Source: Alistipes sp.
GTDB taxonomy: Bacteria > Bacteroidota > Bacteroidia > Bacteroidales > Rikenellaceae
DNA length: 64,000 nucleotides
NCBI GenBank assembly: GCA_017546725.1
Contig: JAFYRX010000003.1
Location: 45,015-109,014, forward strand
Direction: 5' to 3'
Shown here: positions 17,671 to 25,731 of the stretch, piece after piece
How the letters are laid out: every line of letters starts with the position of its first letter
Position numbering within the stretch: the stretch's first letter is position 1
Notes under the pieces: generated by a model
Seen by the model: only the letters and a program-made list of their open reading frames with translations
What the model was told of the DNA's origin: nothing
Database searches by the model: none
Position numbers and translations under genes: made by a program

Positions 17671-18918
17671 ATGTACGACGTTATAGTTATAGGCGCAGGT
17701 GCAGCAGGATTGATGGCTGCCGCAACAGCCGCACGCAACGGCAAGAAGGTGCTCCTGATGGAGAAGATGGAGAAAGCGGGCCGTAAAATCAGAATATCCG
17801 GCAAGGGACGATGTAATGTAACAAACGCCCGACCACCCGAGGAGTTCAAGGAGTCGATTCGCACTAACGCCGACTTCTTTGAGGTGGCTTTTGCCGAGTT
17901 CAACAACAAGGCTACAATCCGCCTGTTTGAGCGTTTGGGTGTAAAACTCGACATCGAGCGAGGTCAGCGCGTATTCCCCAAGAGCGGAAAGGCGTGGGAT
18001 ATAGCAAACGCATTGGTTGACTATTGTTTGGACAATGAGGTCGAGATAGCATACAACACTCGCGTAAACAACATCCTGACGTTAGACGGCAAGATATATG
18101 GCGTGACGTACATCAACAAGCGAGGTTTCGAGCGTAAGGAGGAGGCCGAGAATGTCATCATCGCTACAGGTGGCGTGAGTTATCCCGGCACGGGCTCTAC
18201 GGGTGACGGATATATATTTGCCGACCAAGTGGGCCATACCATCGAGGAGGTGCGTCCCTCACTTACACCCCTGCGCACCTCGCACCCGCAACGAAAATAT
18301 CTTGACGGCCTACTCTTGAAAAACATTCAGGCTCGACTTATTGTCGAAGATGAGGTCGTAAAGGAGGAGTTCGGCGAGATTAGTTTCTCGGACCGAGGCA
18401 TCGAGGGTGCTGTTGCATTGCGAGTAAGTCGTGATGCTGTAGATGCGCTGATTGACGATAAGCGCGTAAAACTCGTCATTGATATGAAGCCTGCTCTTAC
18501 CGAAGAGATGTTGCAGGAACGCATACATCGCGAGATTGAGGAGATGCAACCCGACGAGTTCTTCTCGGAATTGTTGCGCAAGTTGGTACCAAAGCACCTA
18601 GTTATGCCCATTGCGCACGAGATGGATGTACACTCAAAGAACTATATACGCAAAGTAACCGATGCCGAGATTAACCGATTGGTAAAGATTCTAAAGGGTT
18701 TTGTATTCCCGATTACCGACTATGCCCCGTTTGAATACGCTGTAGTGACGGCTGGCGGCGTAAAGTGTGACGAGGTGAACAAATACACTATGGAATCGCT
18801 AAAGGTTAAGGGACTATACTTCGCTGGCGAGGTATTGGACCTCGATGCCAATACGGGCGGATATAACCTACAAATAGCATTCTCGACAGGTCGTTTGGCG
18901 GGACAATTAAAGAAGTAA
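17671..18918 (+). CDS. BaiN/HI0933-family FAD-dependent oxidoreductase
   Basis: Start at 17671 (MYDVIVIGAGAAGLMAA) gives 415 residues and places the Rossmann GxGxxG motif at the very N-terminus, as usual. GRKIRISGKGRCNVTNA near residues 38-54 and the C-terminal AGEVLDLDANTGGYNLQIAFSTG (the latter cited in part) are diagnostic of the HI0933/YhiN family. Members are cytoplasmic flavoproteins, and the reaction is uncertain for most. BaiN is linked to bile acid metabolism in some gut bacteria, but that cannot be inferred here. It is the first gene of a three-gene operon. Confidence 0.9.
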   Translation: MYDVIVIGAGAAGLMAAATAARNGKKVLLMEKMEKAGRKIRISGKGRCNVTNARPPEEFKESIRTNADFFEVAFAEFNNKATIRLFERLGVKLDIERGQRVFPKSGKAWDIANALVDYCLDNEVEIAYNTRVNNILTLDGKIYGVTYINKRGFERKEEAENVIIATGGVSYPGTGSTGDGYIFADQVGHTIEEVRPSLTPLRTSHPQRKYLDGLLLKNIQARLIVEDEVVKEEFGEISFSDRGIEGAVALRVSRDAVDALIDDKRVKLVIDMKPALTEEMLQERIHREIEEMQPDEFFSELLRKLVPKHLVMPIAHEMDVHSKNYIRKVTDAEINRLVKILKGFVFPITDYAPFEYAVVTAGGVKCDEVNKYTMESLKVKGLYFAGEVLDLDANTGGYNLQIAFSTGRLAGQLKK

Positions 18919-18937
18919 CAAAATAACCTCTGAAACA

Positions 18938-19462
18938 ATGAAGATAACGGGACGTAACATAAAACGACGTTTATATGGGCTGCGCAACTTGGGTAGCAAC
19001 ATCAAACGCGCGCGTTATTTTCGTGGTCACGGCGTACACTCGCCCTTTGTCTATGCTATAGTAAGACAGGTCTTTATGCGCTCGACATTCATTGACGAGA
19101 GGCGCGATTTATATGATGCATTAATAGCGATTGGTGCCCCTGTACGTCGAGCCAGAGAGTTACAAAACCTGATGGCACATTGCGGCTACAATAGATTTGG
19201 CATCGACTGTGCTACAGAGGGTTTCAGTCAGTACGACATAGTCATCGCCACTACAGAGATTGCAGCCACCGAGTTAAGCCGTATGGCCAATGCCGCCACA
19301 CAAGCGGGCATTACCCTATGTATCACAAGGCCTATGCTTGATAGCGAGCGCGACCAAGCGTGCAAACATATAGTCGAGGAGCATCGTTGCACGAGTGTCG
19401 ATAATAGAGGATACTTATTGTTGTTTAACAACCACTTGCCAAAGCAAAAGTTCAGATTATGA
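18938..19462 (+). CDS. Degenerate methyltransferase-like protein
   Basis: This 174-residue protein starts with a basic helix and RYFRGHGVHSPFVYAIVRQV, a signature seen at the N-terminus of Bacteroidota class I methyltransferases that run to about 240-260 residues. The SAM-binding glycine loop is not recognisable here: the matching region around LMAHCGYNRFGIDCA lacks the GxGxG pattern, and the protein is shorter. It may be a non-catalytic remnant with a kept role. It starts 19 bases after the flavoprotein and overlaps the next gene by ATGA. Confidence 0.65.
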   Translation: MKITGRNIKRRLYGLRNLGSNIKRARYFRGHGVHSPFVYAIVRQVFMRSTFIDERRDLYDALIAIGAPVRRARELQNLMAHCGYNRFGIDCATEGFSQYDIVIATTEIAATELSRMANAATQAGITLCITRPMLDSERDQACKHIVEEHRCTSVDNRGYLLLFNNHLPKQKFRL

Positions 19463-20010
19463 AAGTATATACCAAAACGGGAGATAAAGGCACCACGTCG
19501 CTTATCGGAGGCGAAAGAGTTGCCAAATGCGATTGCAGAGTAGAGGCTTACGGCACGGTCGATGAATTGACGGCCTTCACTGCCCTATTGGCTGACAAGT
19601 TGCAGAGCGATGAGGCATATACCGCAGAAGTCGCTTTTTTGCGCCGCATAGAGTCTCAGCTGATGACCGTTGCTGCGCTATTGGCTGTGGGCGAAGGTGG
19701 CGAGGATAAGGTTGGTAAACTGCAAAGTGCCACAATAGAAGAGATGGAGCAGGCTATTGATTCGATGCAAGAGGCATTGCCGCAAATTACAAAGTTCACC
19801 ATTCCTGGAGGCGACGAGCGTTTATCACTTGCACACGTCTGCCGTACCATATGTCGTCGCGCCGAACGTCAGGCCCTTAGAGCCGCTGAGAATTGTAATA
19901 TCGAGGAGCAAGTTATCGTATATTTGAACCGTCTGTCAGATTATTTCTATCTCTTGGGCCGCAGCATTACCCACCGCAGCAATGTGGAGGAGATTTTATG
20001 GATACCGTAA
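19459..20010 (+). CDS. PduO-type cob(I)alamin adenosyltransferase
   Basis: This 183-residue protein has the N-terminal TKTGDKGTTSLIGGERV, which binds ATP. EAYGTVDELTAF and the C-terminal CRRAERQALR with LNRLSDYFYLLGR follow, all classical for PduO-type ATR. It transfers adenosyl from ATP to reduced cobalamin to form coenzyme B12 in the cytoplasm. The start codon overlaps the stop of the preceding gene (ATGA), implying translational coupling. Confidence 0.95.
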   Translation: MKVYTKTGDKGTTSLIGGERVAKCDCRVEAYGTVDELTAFTALLADKLQSDEAYTAEVAFLRRIESQLMTVAALLAVGEGGEDKVGKLQSATIEEMEQAIDSMQEALPQITKFTIPGGDERLSLAHVCRTICRRAERQALRAAENCNIEEQVIVYLNRLSDYFYLLGRSITHRSNVEEILWIP

Positions 20011-20166
20011 AGAGGGATTTCGAAGCAGAATCACAACATAGGTAGAAATCGCAAAATGTGGCTTCTGTTTACACCTAATAACGATTTGATTGTAACCCAA
20101 TTAACCCCAAAGCACAAACCTGCCACAATAAGATATAAATAGGTCATAAGATTATCGCAAGAAAAG

Positions 20167-20196
20167 TTTGCAATTTACTTTTTTTCAGTATCTTTG
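20167..20196 (+). promoter_or_regulatory. DUF2795 gene promoter
   Basis: TTTG at 20167-20170, an 18-base spacer and TATCTTTG at 20189-20196 match the Bacteroidota consensus. The gene starts at 20277. Confidence 0.78.
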
Positions 20197-20276
20197 CGCC
20201 CGATTTAATGGCAATTATGCTTAATTGCTCATTTTCAACGCATAAATATTATTAAAAACTATAAAACCGCGAAACT

Positions 20277-20498
20277 ATGTATTGGACTTTAGAGTTAGCA
20301 TCAAAATTGGAGGATGCTCCCTGGCCCGCAACTAAGGAGGAGTTGATTGACTATGCTATCCGTTCGGGCTCACCGCTTGAGGTATTGGAGAATTTGCAGG
20401 AGATTGAGGACGAAGGCGACATCTACGAGTCAATCGAGGATATCTGGCCCGACTACCCCTCAAAGGACGATTTCTTTTTTAACGAGGAGGAATATTAG
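20277..20498 (+). CDS. DUF2795 small acidic protein
   Basis: This 73-residue, strongly acidic protein starts MYWTLELASKLEDAPWPATK and continues with EELIDYAIRSGSPLEVLENL. This is the DUF2795 pattern, a small helical module found across bacteria, and it is conserved as a stand-alone gene in Bacteroidota. Function is unknown. It has its own promoter and terminator, so it forms a single-gene unit, and the length argues that it is complete. Confidence 0.88.
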   Translation: MYWTLELASKLEDAPWPATKEELIDYAIRSGSPLEVLENLQEIEDEGDIYESIEDIWPDYPSKDDFFFNEEEY

Positions 20499-20527
20499 TC
20501 TATAATCCATTGATTATCAACTATGTA

Positions 20528-20573
20528 AACAGCAGATTTGAATAACCAAAGTTACTCAAATTTGCTGTTTTTG
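20528..20573 (+). terminator. Terminator of the DUF2795 gene
   Basis: A 14-bp stem with one G-U pair joins 20528-20541 to 20556-20569 and extends inward with TAAC/GTTA. A T run follows at 20567-20572. Confidence 0.85.
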
Positions 20574-20657
20574 TATATTATTGACACAAAGTAAAATCAC
20601 GTTGTAGATATTAAAAGTAATCTACCTGTGATGGACTCACTAAAATGTAGTTGGGTT

Positions 20658-21572
20658 ATGGATTATCAGCAATTATTAGAGAATATATATCAGGCGATTT
20701 TGCCGTACGCCAAAGAGGGTAAGCAGGCCGATTATATCCCCGAGTTGGCAAAGGTCAACCCCGACCAGTTCGGTATGTGCATACACACGATTTATGGCGA
20801 GACCGCTGCGATTGAGCAGGCCGATACACGATTCTCGATACAGAGTATCGCAAAGGTCTTTTCGCTGGCGATGTGCCTGTCAATCAAGGGCGACGACCTC
20901 TGGAAACGTGTAGGCAAAGAGCCTTCGGGCACAGCTTTCAACTCGCTCATTCAGCTCGAGGTCGAGAAGGGCATACCTCGCAATCCTTTTATCAACTCTG
21001 GTGCTATTGTGATGGCAGACATTCTGCTCTCGAATCTTGCCAACCCCGAAGCTGACTTCCTCAATTTTGTGCGTGCAGTAGCGGGTAACGACACCATCGA
21101 TTACAACAAGGAGGTAGCGATATCGGAGCGTGAAAACGGCTATCTCAATGCCGCAATCGTCAATCTGCTGAAGTATCACGGCACTATCGAAAATGACATC
21201 GAGGAGGTGTTGCACTTCTACTTTATGATGTGCTCGATTGAGATGAGCTGCCGCGAGCTCTCGCTTGTCTTCCTCGCGTTTGCCAACCACCGACGCAAGT
21301 TTGACTACGCAGGTTTCACACTCACATCGTCACAGGTGAAACGTATGAACGCCATTATGCAGACCTGCGGATTCTACGACGAGGCGGGCGAGTTTGCCTA
21401 CCTCGTGGGACTACCCGGCAAGAGTGGCGTGGGCGGAGGCATCGTGGCGATTTATCCGTTGCAATACTCGGTTGCAGTATGGTCGCCGCGTCTTAACCCA
21501 AAGGGCAACTCGGTGATGGGCATCAAGGCACTCGAGTTGCTCACCACCGAGACCAAAGAGTCGATATTCTAA
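20658..21572 (+). CDS. glsA: Glutaminase A
   Basis: The chosen start is MDYQQLLENIYQ at 20658, giving 304 residues, the usual length. An ATG at 20631 upstream would add a poorly fitting leader. The enzyme hydrolyses L-glutamine to glutamate and ammonia. It has the serine beta-lactamase-like fold with the nucleophile motif RFSIQSIAKVF, then NPFINSGAI and GKSGVGGGIVAIYP. It is a single gene with a terminator directly after it. A short dyad at 20602-20623 precedes the start. Confidence 0.95.
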   Translation: MDYQQLLENIYQAILPYAKEGKQADYIPELAKVNPDQFGMCIHTIYGETAAIEQADTRFSIQSIAKVFSLAMCLSIKGDDLWKRVGKEPSGTAFNSLIQLEVEKGIPRNPFINSGAIVMADILLSNLANPEADFLNFVRAVAGNDTIDYNKEVAISERENGYLNAAIVNLLKYHGTIENDIEEVLHFYFMMCSIEMSCRELSLVFLAFANHRRKFDYAGFTLTSSQVKRMNAIMQTCGFYDEAGEFAYLVGLPGKSGVGGGIVAIYPLQYSVAVWSPRLNPKGNSVMGIKALELLTTETKESIF

Positions 21573-21598
21573 TCAGCATAAGATTACAACTCAACAAA

Positions 21599-21624
21599 AA
21601 AAGCGGCCAAAAAGCCGCTTTTCT
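21599..21624. terminator. Bidirectional terminator after glutaminase
   Basis: A 9-bp stem pairs 21599-21607 with 21614-21622 around a 6-base loop, with A and T flanks. It separates glsA from the convergent peptidase gene ending at 21640. Confidence 0.88.
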
Positions 21625-21639
21625 GTTTCATATAGTGAG

Positions 21640-23025
21640 TTACTCCTCGGGGGCGAACATCGGGTCCCAAGCAGGCAACAAGATAGGCTCTTGCTCCAAC
21701 ATCTTAAGCACATCGGCGGGAACATACTGCTTCTCGACTACTACGCGGAACATATACTCCTCGAACCACTCGTCGGTCATAATCAAGTTACCCTGCCATC
21801 CTGACGCAGCACCCCAACTATTCTCGACCATCCACTTCTTGGGTTTGCCCTCATCGTCAAGGTCAACGGCAATAAGTGTCATAGCGTGTGACGAGCCGCT
21901 GGCATAGGTCTGGATACGCTGTTTCTTATCCATCGGGAAATCAGTTGCGAACAACGACTCATAATCGAGGTTGGCAATATCCAAAGTACCCTTTGTGCGG
22001 TCGAGGAACTTACCTACGTCACAAGAGAAGTACATCGCAGTATTATCCTTAATTGAAGCGATAGCCATCGCCTTTACGCGCTCGATAGGAAGATTGATAT
22101 AGAGCCAATTCTCGCCATCATAGACGTGACGGTCATACTCAATCTCATACACCTTGCCGTACTCACGCGATGGGTCGTTCATAATCATCACATAGTTCTT
22201 CTCCAAATCCTCATTGATATACTCCTCATAGAATGACTTCGGAGTATAGGTCTTCTTGCTCACCAAGTTGCCAGACTTATCGTAACGAGCCCACTCGAAC
22301 TCGGTAGGAGGAACACCCAAACACTCAACCAAGATACGGTAAATTTCGGTAAGCATAGCCTCCTTGCGCTCGGCTGCCTTTGCTGGTTTCAACTCACGCA
22401 ATTCCAAAGCATACTGACGCAACTTGAGTTTGAGGATTGTCGCCATATTGCCTGTGTTGTTGCTCTGATATGTCTCGGGCATAGCCGACTTGGGCACAAC
22501 ACCATACTTCATAATCAAGTTCGACACACCCGTAAACTGGCCTCCGTCGCCAATCGGGTTACGCAACAACCAATCAACCTTACGGTCATCCATAGGCAGG
22601 TCACGGGTGTCGATTATGGCCTGCAAAAAGAGGTTTGACTTCTCCAACAAATCGTAGAACGAACAATAGTTCTGCGAGAACTCAAACGAGGGCAAGTCGT
22701 GCTTCGCAATCATCTTGGCACGCAATACATTCAAGCCCGTAAACAACCAACAACGGCCCGAAGACTTCTGGTCGGTGATACCACTCGTCGGAACACGGTG
22801 CGAGAAGTGGGTATCACACATTGTCAAGTTGTCGGAATTGATAGCCAAAGTGGCGATTGAGTTCGATGCGAGGGCATTCTTTGCAGCCTTCTGCTCGGGA
22901 GTGGCTGTATAGCCCTGACGGATACGCGAAAGCATATCGCTGTCGATTCCGCCATCTTTGGTTTGTGCCTCGGCGCACATTGCGCCCGCAAACAACATTG
23001 CAGCACAGATAAAAAGTCTCTTCAT
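21640..23025 (-). CDS. Exported C1-family aminopeptidase (bleomycin hydrolase/PepC-like)
   Basis: This 461-residue protein has a signal peptide ending near residue 20 (AEAQ). The papain-type catalytic Cys92 is in QKSSGRCWLFTGLN, with the oxyanion Gln at 86. A His in GSSHAMTLIAVDL and an Asn in MVENSWGAASGWQG complete the site. PepC relatives form hexameric cytosolic aminopeptidases, and this one is predicted to be exported to the periplasm or cell surface. It is the only gene in its unit, and a GNAT gene lies upstream with a 26-base gap. Confidence 0.92.
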   Translation of the reverse strand: MKRLFICAAMLFAGAMCAEAQTKDGGIDSDMLSRIRQGYTATPEQKAAKNALASNSIATLAINSDNLTMCDTHFSHRVPTSGITDQKSSGRCWLFTGLNVLRAKMIAKHDLPSFEFSQNYCSFYDLLEKSNLFLQAIIDTRDLPMDDRKVDWLLRNPIGDGGQFTGVSNLIMKYGVVPKSAMPETYQSNNTGNMATILKLKLRQYALELRELKPAKAAERKEAMLTEIYRILVECLGVPPTEFEWARYDKSGNLVSKKTYTPKSFYEEYINEDLEKNYVMIMNDPSREYGKVYEIEYDRHVYDGENWLYINLPIERVKAMAIASIKDNTAMYFSCDVGKFLDRTKGTLDIANLDYESLFATDFPMDKKQRIQTYASGSSHAMTLIAVDLDDEGKPKKWMVENSWGAASGWQGNLIMTDEWFEEYMFRVVVEKQYVPADVLKMLEQEPILLPAWDPMFAPEE

Positions 23026-23051
23026 ACATTATTTATTTAATAGTTTTATCT

Positions 23052-23549
23052 CTATAAAATCTTCTCATAAGCCAATCGGCGACTCTCGATTATGACATCA
23101 CCACAATAGGTGAATCCCAACGAGGCGATAAGGCTCTGCATAATCCGATTATCAGGGTGAGTATCTATGCGAATACTTGGCAGAGAGTTATCACGCGCCA
23201 ACTGCTCGGCACATTGCATAAAGCATCGGCTCCAGCCCTGCCCCACTCTGTCGGCCGCAACGCACAACCTATGGACAACGGCATAATCGCCCGCAGTGAG
23301 CCACTCGCCACCCGTCAAATCATTGTATGCCACCTCACCCGTAAAGATTACGGCGCCATAGGCCACAATCTGCTCGCCATCTTTTGCCACATAGCCCACG
23401 CCATCAGCCACATCACGCTCCACGCTTGTGCGATTGGGATAGCCACGCTGCCATTGGTCAATGCCCGCAGCACCCAAACGGCCACTTGCCGCAAGCATAA
23501 TTTGCTCGACGGTATTGATGTCCTCTATTTTTGCCTTTCGGAAAATCAC
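23052..23549 (-). CDS. GNAT family N-acetyltransferase
   Basis: This 165-residue protein has the GNAT layout: N-terminal beta strand and helix (IFRKAKIEDINTVEQIMLAA), the acetyl-CoA loop region VHRLCVAADRVGQGWSRCFM with a variant of the Q/RxxGxG/A motif, and the C-terminal SLIASLGFTYCGD. The acceptor substrate is unknown. It has its own promoter and a 26-base gap to the peptidase gene, which might be co-transcribed. Confidence 0.85.
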   Translation of the reverse strand: MIFRKAKIEDINTVEQIMLAASGRLGAAGIDQWQRGYPNRTSVERDVADGVGYVAKDGEQIVAYGAVIFTGEVAYNDLTGGEWLTAGDYAVVHRLCVAADRVGQGWSRCFMQCAEQLARDNSLPSIRIDTHPDNRIMQSLIASLGFTYCGDVIIESRRLAYEKIL

Positions 23550-23597
23550 AACAATTTGGCTTTAACCGTAAAATCAATTTACTACTATACTAAAATA

Positions 23598-23605
23598 CAA
23601 AGTTA
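23598..23605 (-). promoter_or_regulatory. -7 box of the first GNAT gene
   Basis: The minus strand reads TAACTTTG, matching TAnnTTTG, 48 bases upstream of the start at 23549. Confidence 0.55.
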
Positions 23606-23644
23606 CAGATTTTTCTTGAAACTTGCCTTTCAATCGTCCATCTT

Positions 23645-24106
23645 TTATTTCGCGACATCCTCATACATCAGGTAGTGACACTCCTGCATACCTACCTTTT
23701 CATAGACCTGGCGGGCCGAGAGATTGGTTTTATCGACATACAGGCGCACTTGCGACACACCTTTCTGCGTAGCCATATCTTTTACTTTGGAGTACATTGT
23801 TCTAAACAGGCCTCGGCCACGATGTGCGGGCTTTACATATACACTCTGCACCCACCAATACCACTCGGCATTCCAATCGCTCCATTCACGTGTTATCATC
23901 AGGCTGGCAACCGTCTCACCCTCATTTCGGGCAACAAGATAAGTACCCTTCTCGCTATCATTCATCGCGGCAGTAACGCCACGCAACACCTTATCACTAT
24001 CGAGCACAGTGCCCTCCGACTCCAACGCCATATCAACCTGAAATTGCACTATAGCCGCTATGTCAGACTTATTACCGACTGTTATTTCATACTCCAACAA
24101 TTCCAT
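23645..24106 (-). CDS. GNAT family N-acetyltransferase
   Basis: This 153-residue acetyltransferase has the acetyl-CoA-binding motif SVYVKPAHRGRGLFRTMYSKV and the C-terminal LSARQVYEKVGMQECHYLMYE. The N-terminal DIAAIVQFQVDMALESEG and a midsection GTYLVARNEGETVASLMIT are normal for the fold. The substrate is not evident. It is not similar enough to the neighbouring GNAT to be a recent duplicate. It is transcribed divergently from the WbsX-type gene. Confidence 0.87.
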   Translation of the reverse strand: MELLEYEITVGNKSDIAAIVQFQVDMALESEGTVLDSDKVLRGVTAAMNDSEKGTYLVARNEGETVASLMITREWSDWNAEWYWWVQSVYVKPAHRGRGLFRTMYSKVKDMATQKGVSQVRLYVDKTNLSARQVYEKVGMQECHYLMYEDVAK

Positions 24107-24157
24107 TGCTTAAATAAAGTTTGAGTTAATTGGTAATACGCATTATAGTATACACTA

Positions 24158-24165
24158 CAAAGTTA
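24158..24165 (-). promoter_or_regulatory. -7 box of the second GNAT gene
   Basis: The minus strand reads TAACTTTG, 51 bases upstream of the GNAT start. Confidence 0.55.
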
Positions 24166-24205
24166 AACTTTTTTATCGAATTACGCTTATCTAAAGAAAA
24201 AAGGT

Positions 24206-24213
24206 TATCTTTG
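24206..24213 (+). promoter_or_regulatory. -7 box of the WbsX-type lipoprotein gene
   Basis: TATCTTTG lies 34 bases before the ATG at 24248. No TTTG is visible at -33. Confidence 0.65.
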
Positions 24214-24247
24214 TAGAAAGGCAAAACTAACTCTAAAACTAATTAAT

Positions 24248-25459
24248 ATGAAGAAGTTATTTTACTTTTTGGAGATTGTAGCGTGCGTTGCACTCCTACT
24301 GTGCTCAATATCCTGTACAAGCCAGACGCCAAAGGCCAACACACCCGAATATTATGTAGCGGCATTTATCTGGCCTTCGTGCCACAATGACTCATTGGCT
24401 CAAGCACATCTGTGGGGTGATGGAGAAGGCGAATGGGAGATAATCAAGAAGGGAACCCCTCGTTACGACGGCCACTACCAGCCCAAACAACCTCTTTGGG
24501 GTTATGAGCACGATGATGACCCGAAGGTCGTAGAGCGTTGGATTGACACGGCGTTGGCACACGGTGTAAACACTTTTATTTACGATTGGTATTGGTATAT
24601 GGATTACCCCTACCTCGAAGGTGCGCTCAACGATGGATTCCTCAAAGCCAAGAACAACGAGAAGATGAATTTCTACATTATGTGGGCCAACCACAATGTA
24701 CCAAAGAATTATTGGAATTGCCACCGCTATGGCGGCGATAGTTCGCTACTGTTTGATGCAACGGTTAATTGGGAACAATTCAAGACCATAGTGGACCGCG
24801 TAATCAACCAATACTTCAAGCGACCAAACTATGTCAAAATCGACGGATGCCCGGTATTCTCAATCTTCGATATGGGACGTTTTCTGGCAAGTTTCGGCTC
24901 GATGGAGGAGGCCGCAAAGGCTGTACAATATTTCCGCGATGAGGTTGTGAAGGCGGGATTCAAGGGCCTGCACATTCAGGAGAGTGCTGGAGGTGGCGGA
25001 TTCCTAACTGAAGAGCGAGCAGCCTACACACGCGAGTACATTGAAAAACTCGGTGTAAACAGCATCGCATTTTACAATATGGGAGGATGGGACAAGGATT
25101 ACCTTACATACGGAAAGAACGCCATCGAGATTCGCAAACAATACGACAAGGAGTTGCCAATTACCATCTTCCCGACGGTATCAATCGGTTGGGATGACAC
25201 GCCACGATTCCCCGCAAAGGGTGGCGACGAGACTACACGTTACAACGTATCGCCACAGGCCTTTGCGACATTCCTGCAAGCCGCCAAAGAGTATGCCGAC
25301 AGCCACCCCGAGCAGCCGCCATTCATTATGATTAATGCGTGGAACGAGTGGGTAGAGGGCAGTTATCTATTACCTGACCGTAAATACGGATTCGGTTATT
25401 TGGAGGCTGTCCGCGACGTAATCATCGACGGCAAGTACGACACGCCCCAAAGCGAGTAA
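24248..25459 (+). CDS. WbsX/GH99-like lipoprotein
   Basis: This 403-residue protein has a lipoprotein signal with Cys23 (LCSISC). The start YYVAAFIWPSCHND and the following W-rich region, including GVNTFIYDWYWYMDYPYLEG, are characteristic of the WbsX/GH99-like family. The C-terminal PFIMINAWNEWVEGSYLLPD carries the acidic residues expected of a TIM-barrel glycosidase. Family members are named for O-antigen clusters, but the fold resembles endomannosidases. As a surface lipoprotein it is more likely a glycan hydrolase than a biosynthetic transferase. Confidence 0.82.
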   Translation: MKKLFYFLEIVACVALLLCSISCTSQTPKANTPEYYVAAFIWPSCHNDSLAQAHLWGDGEGEWEIIKKGTPRYDGHYQPKQPLWGYEHDDDPKVVERWIDTALAHGVNTFIYDWYWYMDYPYLEGALNDGFLKAKNNEKMNFYIMWANHNVPKNYWNCHRYGGDSSLLFDATVNWEQFKTIVDRVINQYFKRPNYVKIDGCPVFSIFDMGRFLASFGSMEEAAKAVQYFRDEVVKAGFKGLHIQESAGGGGFLTEERAAYTREYIEKLGVNSIAFYNMGGWDKDYLTYGKNAIEIRKQYDKELPITIFPTVSIGWDDTPRFPAKGGDETTRYNVSPQAFATFLQAAKEYADSHPEQPPFIMINAWNEWVEGSYLLPDRKYGFGYLEAVRDVIIDGKYDTPQSE

Positions 25460-25478
25460 CATTCACATCATACCACAA

Positions 25479-25508
25479 AAAAAGGAGGTCATCGCTGACC
25501 TCCTTTTT
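25479..25508. terminator. Shared terminator between WbsX-type gene and tRNA-Gln
   Basis: A perfect 13-bp stem pairs 25479-25491 with 25496-25508 around the loop TCGC, with A and T runs built in. It can terminate both the plus-strand gene and the minus-strand tRNA. The arm touches the last base of the encoded CCA. Confidence 0.92.
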
Positions 25509-25581
25509 GGTTGAGCTACCGAGATTCGAACTCAGAATAACAGAACCAAAATCTGCTGTGTTACCGTTACACCATAGCTCA
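25508..25581 (-). tRNA. trnQ: tRNA-Gln (anticodon TTG)
   Basis: The minus strand folds as a full cloverleaf. The acceptor TGAGCTA pairs with TAGCTCA, including the weak U1-A72 pair usual for glutamine tRNAs. The D-arm contains AACGGTAA, and the anticodon stem CAGA/TCTG has loop TTTTGGT with anticodon TTG. The T-arm is GAGTTCGAATCTC. The discriminator is A, and CCA is encoded at 25510-25508. It stands alone between a terminator and the SGNH operon. Confidence 0.96.
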
Positions 25582-25674
25582 ATCGTTGCTCGTAAGCGAC
25601 ACAAAAGTAATGCAAAAAAATCAATCGGCAAAATTTTACGCTAATTTTATCAGCAATATTTTTGAGCAAATAAA

Positions 25675-25711
25675 CTTTAGGCTTGCAATCACATTGATTA
25701 CAAGCCTAAAG
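25675..25711 (-). terminator. Terminator of the GH127-thioesterase-SGNH operon
   Basis: An 11-bp stem pairs 25675-25685 with 25701-25711, and a 5-bp inner stem sits above a single mismatch. On the minus strand it follows the SGNH stop by about 20 bases. The tail is only moderately T-rich. Confidence 0.7.
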
Positions 25712-25731
25712 CATAAAATTTCGGATGGATT

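Noticed and set aside
17544-17954. Long N-terminal extension of the TSCPD gene
   Set aside because: It would run through the promoter region and the start of the divergent flavoprotein gene, and the conserved domain starts at 17543.
20602-20623. A glutaminase riboswitch from the dyad before glsA
   Set aside because: The stem is only 6 bp with a mismatched centre, and nothing around it matches a known glutamine riboswitch layout.
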